This document shows, one piece after another, positions 1-5,078 of a stretch of DNA of 5,791 nt (position 1 is the first letter of the stretch; every line of letters begins with the position of its first letter). A program made the translations under genes and the position numbers. This DNA comes from Actinomycetota bacterium (GTDB lineage: Bacteria; Actinomycetota; Thermoleophilia; Solirubrobacterales; Thermoleophilaceae). The stretch covers positions 1 through 5,791 of the forward strand of contig VAXR01000142.1 in NCBI GenBank assembly GCA_005885165.1, given 5' to 3'. The notes beneath the pieces were generated by a model. It did not search any database, was not told where the DNA came from, and saw only the letters and a list, made by a program, of their open reading frames with translations.

Positions 1-281
1 ATCCGCACCGCGAGGTCGGCGCCGTCGAACGAGACGCGCTCGACCCGGCATTCGACATCGGACCGGAGAACGCAAGGCGGCAGCACCGGGATCCCCCGCC
101 GCTGCGCCTCGTGCACGAGCGAGTCGGGCGGATAGAAGCCCATCGGCTGCTCGTTCAGGAGGGCGCACAGGAGCTCCGGGCCGTAGTGCACGCGCAGCCA
201 CGTCGACTGGTAGGCGAGCAGGCCGAAGGCGGCCGAGTGCGCCTTGGGGAAGCCAAAGCCCGAGAAGCCCACGAGTACGAG
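1..281 (-). pseudogene. dnaE2: DnaE2 continuation in a shifted frame (after an apparent ~75-nt deletion), open at left edge
   Basis: Reading the minus strand from about 281 in the frame whose codons end at 272, 275 and so on gives a clean DnaE2 block: LVGFSGFGFPKAHSAAFG, then LLAYQSTWLRVHYGPELLCA, then LLNEQPMGFYPPDSLVHEAQ, then RRGIPVLPP. This matches the family region that directly follows the LRRAMSRxRS block. It runs off the window edge, so the remaining C-terminal helix-hairpin-helix and OB-fold part is not visible. In intact DnaE2 proteins about 27-28 residues separate the Met aligned with M715 from this LVGF-type motif; here only 8 nt separate the two codons. The net loss is therefore not a multiple of three, and this part cannot be translated in frame with the 5' part. 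It may be a real inactivating deletion or an assembly error. Confidence 0.8.
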
Positions 282-2428
282 CGCATGGCGGCCTCCGAGC
301 GCGCGCGGCTCATCGCCCGCCGCAGCCCCTCGGCCTCGCCCGGCGAGAAGCCGGCGAACGCCATCGCCACCTCGATCACCTGGTCCTGGAAGACGATCGC
401 TCCGAGCGTGTCGCGCAGCACCGGCTCGAGCGAGGGGTGGTCGTAGGGGACCTCGTAGGACGGGTCCGCGCGCAGCGCCTTGCGCCGCTCGATGTAGGGA
501 TGGACGGCGCCGCCCTGGATCGGGCCGGGACGGACGAGCGCCACCTGGACGGTCAGGTCGTCGAGCGACTCGGGCCGGGTCCGCTTCAGCATCTGCATCT
601 GCGCGCGGCTCTCGATCTGAAAGACGCCCATCGTCTCGGCGGCCTGGATCTCCGCGTACACGCGCCCGTCGTCGTAGGCGATCCGGGAGAGGTCGATCCG
701 CTCGCCGCGCACGCGCGCGATCTCGTCCACGCAGCGCTCCACCGCCGAGAGCATCCCCAGGCCCAGCAGGTCGATCTTCAAGAAGCCCGCGTCCGCGCAC
801 GACTCCTTGTCCCACTGCACCATCTGGCGGCCCGTCATCGCAGCCGGTTGGATCGGGCAGATCTCGTTCAGTGGCTGGGTGGAGATGACCATCCCGCCCG
901 GGTGCTGGCTCACGTGGCGCGCCAGTCCCCAGGCGTCCCGTACCAGACGGACGAGCGCCTGCCAGCGCGCCGAGGCGGCGCGCCGGCGCCCGATCGCCTC
1001 GCCGAGGTAGCGGTCGACGTCGTGCGCTCCGAACGGGTCGGCCGAGCGGGCCGCCCGCTCGACCTCGCCCGGCGGTAGCCCGAGTGCCTTGCCGAAGTCG
1101 CGGACCGCCGAGCGCACCTGGTAGGTGGCGAACGCGGCGACGAGCGCCGACTTGTCGTGGCCGTAGCGCTCGTGGACGCGCGGGATCAGGACGTCGCGGA
1201 TGTCGCGCGGGAAATCGAGGTCGATGTCCGGGAGCGCGGTGAGCTCCTCGTTCAGGAAGCGGCCGAGGAAGAGCTCGTTCTCGACCGGGTCGACGTGCGA
1301 GAGGCCGGTGAGGTAGCAGACGATCGAGGAGACGCTCGAGCCGCGGCCGCGACCGGGCGGGAGCAGCGATCGCGCGGAGTCGGGGCCGCGCACCTCCGCG
1401 GCCACCTCGCGCGCAAGCTCGAGCAGATCGCGGTGAAGCAGAAAGAAGCCCGACAGCCCGAGCGAGCGGATGATCGCGAGCTCCTCCTCAAGGCGGCGCT
1501 CGGCGGCGGCGCGCGTTCCGCGCCCGGAGTAGCGCGTCGCCAGGAGATCGCGGCAGAGCGCGGCCAGCCGCCGGTCTGCCGAGCCGTCCTCGGACCCCGG
1601 ATAGCGGTAGCCGAGGTCAGAGGTGAGGTCGAACCCGAGCCGCTCCGCAAGGCGGCCCGATTCCTCGACCGCGTCCGGATGGTCCGCGAAGCGAGCCGTC
1701 ATCGCCTCCGGAGATGCCAGGACGTGCGCGGAGTTCCCTCGCCGCAGGGGCTCCGACTCGTCGAGGGTGGTGCCGGTGCGGACGGCCACGAAGGCGTCCT
1801 GGAGCTGGACGCGATCGCGCGCGTGGGCGTGGACGTCGCCCGTAGCCACGCACGGAACCCCCAGCCGCTCGGCGAGCTGCGCGAGGTGGCGGTTGCGACG
1901 GCGGTCGCGGCGGGCGAACGGGCGCTGGAGCTCGATCCGGAAGCGATCCGGCCCGAACGCGCGCAGAAGGCGCCGAGCGACGAGCGCCGCCTCGGCGTGG
2001 AGCTCCCTGTCGACCCGGCCCCCGACCGCCCCGTCCTGCGCGCAGCCGGACAGGCACACGAGGCCGGCCGCCTGGCGCTCGACCTCCTCGAGCGGGACGC
2101 TCGGGGGCGTCGGCTCGGTCGGCCGCTCGCGAGTCCCCTCGTGAGCCTTCGTGATCAGCCGGCAGAGGTTCCCGTAGCCCGTTCGGTCCTGGCAGAGCAG
2201 GGTGATGTGGGAGGAGTCGTCGAGGGTGAGCTCCGCTCCGACGATCGTTCGCAGGCCGAGCGGCTTCGCGGCCTGCGCGAGCTCCATCGCGCCGTGGAGG
2301 CCGTCGTGGTCGGTGATGGCGAGCGCGGAGTGCCCGTGCTCCGCGGCGGCATGCGCGAGCTCGATCGGATGCGAGGCGCCGTCGAGGAACGAGAACGACG
2401 AGTGGCAGTGGAGCTCGACGTAGGGCAT
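155..2428 (-). CDS. dnaE2: Error-prone DNA polymerase DnaE2 (frame lost after residue ~715)
   Basis: This is the alpha subunit-like C-family polymerase used for SOS translesion synthesis with ImuB. The start at 2428 gives the canonical DnaE2 N-terminus, an intact PHP domain (HCHSSFSFLDGAS at 7-19, TDHDG at 39-43, ATGDVHAH at 195-202). The palm follows, with catalytic Asp pair in PDIDLDF (D401, D403) and the third Asp in FLKIDLLGL (D553), then the finger region (LVRPGPIQGG 631-640, QDQVIEVAMAF 681-691, LRRAMSRARSE 702-712). A GAGG Shine-Dalgarno (2436-2439) overlaps the stop of the DUF6504 gene, 7 nt before the ATG, implying coupled translation. Family members are usually above 1,000 residues. 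Residues 716-757 here do not resemble DnaE2 and come from a shifted frame ending at 155; the genuine continuation is in the entry at 1-281. Identification is firm; whether the product is functional is doubtful. Confidence 0.93.
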   Translation of the reverse strand: MPYVELHCHSSFSFLDGASHPIELAHAAAEHGHSALAITDHDGLHGAMELAQAAKPLGLRTIVGAELTLDDSSHITLLCQDRTGYGNLCRLITKAHEGTRERPTEPTPPSVPLEEVERQAAGLVCLSGCAQDGAVGGRVDRELHAEAALVARRLLRAFGPDRFRIELQRPFARRDRRRNRHLAQLAERLGVPCVATGDVHAHARDRVQLQDAFVAVRTGTTLDESEPLRRGNSAHVLASPEAMTARFADHPDAVEESGRLAERLGFDLTSDLGYRYPGSEDGSADRRLAALCRDLLATRYSGRGTRAAAERRLEEELAIIRSLGLSGFFLLHRDLLELAREVAAEVRGPDSARSLLPPGRGRGSSVSSIVCYLTGLSHVDPVENELFLGRFLNEELTALPDIDLDFPRDIRDVLIPRVHERYGHDKSALVAAFATYQVRSAVRDFGKALGLPPGEVERAARSADPFGAHDVDRYLGEAIGRRRAASARWQALVRLVRDAWGLARHVSQHPGGMVISTQPLNEICPIQPAAMTGRQMVQWDKESCADAGFLKIDLLGLGMLSAVERCVDEIARVRGERIDLSRIAYDDGRVYAEIQAAETMGVFQIESRAQMQMLKRTRPESLDDLTVQVALVRPGPIQGGAVHPYIERRKALRADPSYEVPYDHPSLEPVLRDTLGAIVFQDQVIEVAMAFAGFSPGEAEGLRRAMSRARSEAAMRSYSWASRALASPRRTRPPSACSPTSRRGCACTTARSSCAPS

Positions 2429-2437
2429 CGCCGAGCC

Positions 2438-2680
2438 TCAGGCCCGCTGCTCGAACCAGCCGCCGGCCACGAGGTCCCGGAAGAGGACAGCGTTGCGGCC
2501 GTCCTCGAGTACGACCTCGAAGTAGCGCCGCCGGAGCGGCCGCCCCGTCCACCAGCGGTCCTCAACCACCCACTCCTCGAGGACCGCCTCAACCGGGCGG
2601 CCGGCGAGCGCAGCCGGCGAGCCGTCGTGGCTGCGACGGACCGCCGCCGGGTGTGGTGCTCCGAGCCGGCGAACGCTCAT
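2438..2680 (-). CDS. DUF6504 family protein (small ImuB/DnaE2-associated protein)
   Basis: An 80-residue protein recognised from its core, EAVLEEWVVEDRWWTGRP (31-48) followed by LRRRYFEVVLEDGRNAVLFR (49-68) and the terminal WFEQRA. This Trp/Arg/acidic pattern is the DUF6504 family, which in Actinomycetota is typically encoded between imuB and dnaE2. Its function is not known; conserved position suggests an accessory of the mutagenesis complex. It looks soluble, with no signal peptide or membrane segment. The stop lies 9 nt upstream of the dnaE2 ATG. The ATG at 2680 is the only sensible start, because no alternative start codon falls before the conserved core, but it lacks a recognisable Shine-Dalgarno. 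Instead it overlaps the stop of the upstream open frame as ATGA, which suggests it is, or once was, translated by coupling. Confidence 0.85.
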   Translation of the reverse strand: MSVRRLGAPHPAAVRRSHDGSPAALAGRPVEAVLEEWVVEDRWWTGRPLRRRYFEVVLEDGRNAVLFRDLVAGGWFEQRA

Positions 2681-3156
2681 GAGGATGTGACCAGGTCTTT
2701 GGTGGGCTCAACCAGCACTGGCGAGCCAGCCGTCGGCTTTAACAGGTCAGACGCACCAGCCGGCTCCGGGCGGATCCGGATAGGGCGACAAAGGAGGGAG
2801 GATCGGGTGGTCCTGTTGCCACCGTCCTGGATTAGGGGTCTGGTGCACCCATAGGGCAGGACGGTGGGCGGATCAGAGTCCGAACCTGGCGCCTTCGCGG
2901 GGTTGGACGAATTGCGGCCCATATACGACCGGAAATCGCCCAACCCCCCGCAGCGTGCGAACAGGACGTAACGGGGTCGCAACGAACGCGACGACGAACA
3001 CCCTCTTCGTCGCCCTCCGACGAACGCTTCGTCCCACGCCACTCGTATGAACGGTTCGCGGCCAACGAAGGCCGAACGAGCCCGAAGATCGCGGGCGTTT
3101 CCGCGGAAACGCCTCGTTCGAATCCCAGGGATCCCTATGGGCGGGCGGGGCCTCAT
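2677..3156 (-). CDS. Doubtful 159-codon open frame between imuB and the DUF6504 gene, ATGA overlaps at both ends
   Basis: The ATG sits in the imuB stop (aATGAgg at 3153-3156) and the TGA overlaps the DUF6504 start (2677-2680), so the frame exactly fills the gap of the operon. The conceptual product starts MRPRPPIGIPGIRTRRFRG and ends PVLVEPTKDLVTSS; it is Arg/Pro/Ser-rich and I recognise no domain. Against it being a native gene: by my count about 69% of its third positions are G or C, little above the 65% of the segment as a whole. It uses codons that are rare in such genomes (TTA, CTA, ATA, AGA), and it covers several strong inverted repeats. For it: the frame is fixed by coupling geometry and stays open for 159 codons. 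No function is proposed. The alternative, a non-coding insertion, is discussed in the findings. Confidence 0.28.
   Translation of the reverse strand: MRPRPPIGIPGIRTRRFRGNARDLRARSAFVGREPFIRVAWDEAFVGGRRRGCSSSRSLRPRYVLFARCGGLGDFRSYMGRNSSNPAKAPGSDSDPPTVLPYGCTRPLIQDGGNRTTRSSLLCRPIRIRPEPAGASDLLKPTAGSPVLVEPTKDLVTSS
2819..2947 (-). ncRNA. Candidate structured RNA (two stem-loops) in the imuB-DUF6504 gap
   Basis: On the minus strand two hairpins follow each other. The first (2947 to 2899) pairs GGGGTTGG with CCAACCCC (8 bp), then GCGA with TCGT, then TT with AA, then five further pairs, separated by single 1x1 mismatches and capped by a short AU-rich loop, about 19 pairs in all. Two of these pairs are G-U only if the minus strand is transcribed; on the plus strand they would be A-C mismatches. 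The second (2867 to 2819) is a perfect 11-bp stem CCACCGTCCTG/CAGGACGGTGG with a 27-nt loop that can itself form a 4-bp inner hairpin (GGGT/ACCC), leaving CCCTAT and CTAATC unpaired on either side. It could be a cis-acting element of the operon mRNA or part of a mobile element. No known RNA family is claimed. Confidence 0.3.
2992..3033. repeat. Twin small hairpins with the same GACGAA/TTCGTC arms
   Basis: CGACGAA (2992-2998) pairs with TTCGTCG (3006-3012) across a 7-nt loop, and directly after it GACGAA (3019-3024) pairs with TTCGTC (3028-3033) across a 3-nt loop. The shared arm sequence means the arms can also cross-pair. They lie in the non-conserved segment between imuB and the DUF6504 gene, along with several further CGAAC/GTTCG motifs. 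Confidence 0.45.
3073..3120. repeat. Nested inverted repeats with a 20-bp perfect palindrome
   Basis: GGCGTTTCCGCGGAAACGCC (3094-3113) is a perfect palindrome. It is flanked by a second inverted pair, CGAACGA (3073-3079) and TCGTTCG (3114-3120), separated from the palindrome on the left by 14 nt and on the right by none. It lies 33 bp past the imuB stop in transcription direction. It has no T-tract, so an intrinsic terminator of the usual kind is not indicated. An operator, mRNA-stabilising hairpin or mobile-element end are all possible. Confidence 0.55.
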
Positions 3157-4415
3157 TCCCGGCCTCCCAGCGGGAACGGGGTGAGCACGGCGCGTCGCTC
3201 GGGCAGCCGCGAGTCGGGATCCACCTCCAGGACCCGCAGTGCGGCCTCCGGCCCGGCCGCCTGCCGCGCCTGCTGGACGGCTTCGGCGATCCGTCGGCGG
3301 CGCACGGCCGGCGGCTCGGCGACCAGCAGTCCCTGGTCGTGGGCGGGCGGCCCGAACGCCTCGACCTCGAGGCCGAGCGACTCGGCCGGCGCGGGCAGTT
3401 CGGAGAGCCTGGTGACTAGGGCGGTGAGGATCCGATCGGAGCCGGCGCTCGGGTGGCGGAGGGTCACCCGCGTCCTCCACGTGCCGCCCTCGACGAAGCG
3501 CGCGGACAGGGCGAGCGAGCGCAGCGCGCGCCCCCTCCTCTCCCGGCGCGCCAGCACGCGGGCCACGAGCAGCTCCAGAGCTCGCTCGAGCTGAGGGCCG
3601 GAGGCCGCCTCCGGCAGGTCGATCCGCTCACCGACGGGCTCCGGCGGGCGGCGGGGATCGAGCGGCGTGTCCCGCCCCTGGGCGAGGTCGAGCGCCAGCA
3701 GCCCGGGATGGCCGAAGCGCTCGGCCACGGCCGGGGCCGGCAGCGCCCCCAGCTCACCGAGGGTGCGGATGCCGAGGCGATCCAGCACGTCCGGCAGCCA
3801 GGCGAGCTCGGGACGCGCCCGGAGCAGCCCGACCGGCAGGGGCGCGAGGAAGGCGCGAACCGCCCCGCCCGGGACCGTGATCGTGCCGCGCCCACCCACC
3901 ATCACACCCCCTCCCACGGCCCGCCGCGCCCGGGCACACATGGCGGCGGCGTAGGAGCTGAACCGGCTGGGCGCGCAGCCCAGCCTGGCGCCCCGCCCCA
4001 TCACCCGGCGCGCGGCGGCGAGCACTCCGTCGAGCCGCCCGCCGTGGATTCCGGCCAGGCCGTCTGCGTCGAAGTACGCGATCCCCGGCGCGTCCGACTC
4101 GCAGGCCGCCCCGATCCCCTCCAGCCGGTCGAGCACCTCGCCCCACGCCGAGCGCACCCCGTCGGGATCGGGGGGCACGAGCCGCAGCTCTGGGCAACGC
4201 GCGAGCGCCTCTCCAACCCTCATCCCGGGGACGACGCCGAATGCCTCGGCCGCGGGCGAGACCTCCCCCACGACCTGGCTTCGGCCCGGTTCCGGAGCGA
4301 GGGCGACGGCTCCAGCCACGAGCTCACGGCGGGCGTCCTCGGGGTCGCGCCCTCCATCCCCACGACCGAGCGCGGAGAGGAGCGCGAAGCGGGGATAGAG
4401 CACGCAGACGACCAT
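3153..4415 (-). CDS. imuB: ImuB, non-catalytic Y-family polymerase homologue (DnaE2 adaptor)
   Basis: A 420-residue Y-family protein that in related systems bridges DnaE2 to the beta clamp during SOS mutagenesis. It starts MVVCVLYPRFALLSALG, where active Y-family enzymes carry the first metal-binding Asp; that acidic residue is absent. GIAYFDADGL (111-120) occupies the place of the second catalytic motif, in the form typical of ImuB. A helix-hairpin-helix-like stretch lies at 207-235 (DVLDRLGIRTLGELGALPAP), then a little-finger-like region. The C-terminus has the ImuB signature RVLEVDPDSRLPERRAVLTP (394-413). A possible clamp-binding motif is QGLLV (361-365), weaker than the usual form with a terminal aromatic residue. 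The open frame extends upstream to 4949, but that part is antisense to the pilin gene and crosses the LexA box; the ATG at 4415 begins the family fold. The gene is probably LexA-repressed and possibly leaderless. Confidence 0.92.
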   Translation of the reverse strand: MVVCVLYPRFALLSALGRGDGGRDPEDARRELVAGAVALAPEPGRSQVVGEVSPAAEAFGVVPGMRVGEALARCPELRLVPPDPDGVRSAWGEVLDRLEGIGAACESDAPGIAYFDADGLAGIHGGRLDGVLAAARRVMGRGARLGCAPSRFSSYAAAMCARARRAVGGGVMVGGRGTITVPGGAVRAFLAPLPVGLLRARPELAWLPDVLDRLGIRTLGELGALPAPAVAERFGHPGLLALDLAQGRDTPLDPRRPPEPVGERIDLPEAASGPQLERALELLVARVLARRERRGRALRSLALSARFVEGGTWRTRVTLRHPSAGSDRILTALVTRLSELPAPAESLGLEVEAFGPPAHDQGLLVAEPPAVRRRRIAEAVQQARQAAGPEAALRVLEVDPDSRLPERRAVLTPFPLGGRE

Positions 4416-4418
4416 AAA

Positions 4419-4432
4419 CGAACGTATGTTCG
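4419..4432 (-). promoter_or_regulatory. LexA operator (SOS box) of imuB
   Basis: CGAACGTATGTTCG matches the Gram-positive/actinobacterial SOS box (CGAAC-N4-GTTCG) in both half-sites. It ends 3 nt before the imuB ATG. On the minus strand the box contains TACGTT, a fit to the actinobacterial -10 pattern TANNNT, ending 5 nt before the ATG. LexA bound here would cover the -10 and the start site, and the transcript would begin at or next to the ATG. No convincing -35 hexamer is visible. Confidence 0.88.
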
Positions 4433-4468
4433 CACATCTGGAAGACGGCCAGATCCCTAATCCGGAGT

Positions 4469-4496
4469 TAAAGAGGCCAAATTCACCGGTCGATAA
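4469..4496 (+). promoter_or_regulatory. Sigma-28 (FliA/WhiG)-type promoter upstream of the pilin gene
   Basis: TAAA (4469-4472), a 16-nt spacer, then GTCGATAA (4489-4496). The FliA/WhiG consensus is TAAA-N15/16-GCCGATAA, so the -10 part matches at 7 of 8 positions. Transcription would start near 4503, giving a leader of about 65 nt before the pilin start. This is a motif match by eye and needs comparison with other pilin genes of the genome. Confidence 0.55.
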
Positions 4497-4555
4497 GCCC
4501 CGAAGTCGGAGTCCCTCCGCCGGCGGACCCGCAGGACCCAAGGCTCCATCGACCC

Positions 4556-4561
4556 AAAGGA
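4556..4561 (+). promoter_or_regulatory. Shine-Dalgarno site deciding the TTG start of the pilin
   Basis: AAAGGA lies 7 nt before TTG at 4569-4571. No in-frame ATG or GTG precedes the GFTLIE motif at a suitable distance, so this site supports TTG as the start codon. Confidence 0.65.
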
Positions 4562-4568
4562 CCCCAAG

Positions 4569-5030
4569 TTGCTGCTGCCCAAGCTCATCAAGCGGCTCCG
4601 CGACGGCCGTGGCTTCACGCTCATCGAGCTGCTCGTCGTGACCCTCATCCTCGCGATCATCGCCGCCATCGCGCTTCCCGCCTACCTCGACCACGAGAAG
4701 AAGGGCCAGGACGCCGACGCGGAGTCGAACGCCCGCAACCTCGTCTCCAAGGTCGAGCTCTGTTACGCGACGCAGGAGGACTACACCCTCTGCAACACCC
4801 AGGGTGAGCTCGGAAGCGACCTCGGCGTGGACTGGGGCACGAACCCCGGTCAGGTCAGCGTCGTGAGCGCGACCAAGAACAGCTACAAGGTGACCGCCGT
4901 CTCGCGGGCATCGAGTGACGGGGCGAACCACACGTACTCGATCTCGCACAGCTCGTCCGGCGCGAACGACAAGACCTGCACGGCCGGCACGAGCAACGAC
5001 AACGGGAGCTGCAGGAACGGAAGCTGGTAG
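4569..5030 (+). CDS. Type IV prepilin-like protein (class III signal peptide)
   Basis: A 153-residue prepilin. The 15-residue basic leader (KLIKRLRDGRG) ends in the prepilin peptidase site G15/F16, followed by FTLIELLVVTLILAIIAAIA with Glu at mature position 5 and a single hydrophobic N-terminal helix reaching about residue 37. The mature chain would be 138 residues. After the helix, the segment DADAESNARNLVSKVELCYA resembles pilins of Thermoleophilia. Four cysteines (65, 75, 137, 148) could form two disulfides, the last pair closing a C-terminal loop. Pilins of this type assemble on the outer face of the cytoplasmic membrane; whether it is a major pilin, minor pilin or pseudopilin cannot be told, since no assembly ATPase, platform protein or prepilin peptidase is in the window. 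It uses a TTG start and reads divergently from imuB. Confidence 0.9.
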   Translation: MLLPKLIKRLRDGRGFTLIELLVVTLILAIIAAIALPAYLDHEKKGQDADAESNARNLVSKVELCYATQEDYTLCNTQGELGSDLGVDWGTNPGQVSVVSATKNSYKVTAVSRASSDGANHTYSISHSSSGANDKTCTAGTSNDNGSCRNGSW

Positions 5031-5040
5031 CGCCTCGAGC

Positions 5041-5066
5041 GGGCCGCGCGCTCCGGCGCGCGGCCC
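5041..5066. terminator. Bidirectional GC hairpin between convergent genes
   Basis: GGGCCGCGCGC (5041-5051) pairs perfectly with GCGCGCGGCCC (5056-5066) around a TCCG loop, 10 nt after the pilin stop and 12 nt after the peptidase stop on the other strand. There is no T-tract on either side, so it would be an I-shaped terminator of the kind often proposed in high-GC Actinomycetota. Confidence 0.7.
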
Positions 5067-5078
5067 CGTTCAGGTCCT

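Noticed and set aside
276..286. Programmed ribosomal frameshifting to join the two dnaE2 frames
   Set aside because: No slippery heptamer is present and a frameshift would not restore the roughly 25 residues that are missing.
1157..2854. A 565-codon plus-strand open frame opposite dnaE2 and the DUF6504 gene
   Set aside because: It is antisense to well-identified proteins, its product is Arg/Ala/Glu-rich without a family resemblance, and such long shadow frames are normal opposite GC-rich genes.
2902..2944. GTTGGAC and GCCCAAC resembling the core sites of an integron attC
   Set aside because: Their order is inverted relative to an attC (GTTRRRY precedes RYYYAAC on both strands) and there is no integrase or cassette context; they are part of the long stem at 2899-2947.
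3116..3126. GTTCGAATCCC, which looks like a tRNA T-loop
   Set aside because: The flanking bases cannot form the 5-bp T-stem (CCTCG against CCCAG) and no acceptor or anticodon arm is found nearby.
2681..3151. An insertion sequence with terminal inverted repeats or a transposase remnant
   Set aside because: The ends (GAGGATGTGACC and the GC-rich stretch before 3151) are not inverted repeats of each other, and no transposase motif is visible in any frame; only the weaker idea of a non-coding insertion is kept.
3453..4460. A 335-codon plus-strand open frame opposite imuB
   Set aside because: Low-complexity Arg/Pro/Gly-rich translation antisense to imuB with no recognisable domain.
4416..4949. 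An N-terminal extension of imuB in the same frame (178 extra codons)
   Set aside because: It would be translated across the LexA box and antisense to the pilin gene, and the family fold begins at the ATG at 4415.
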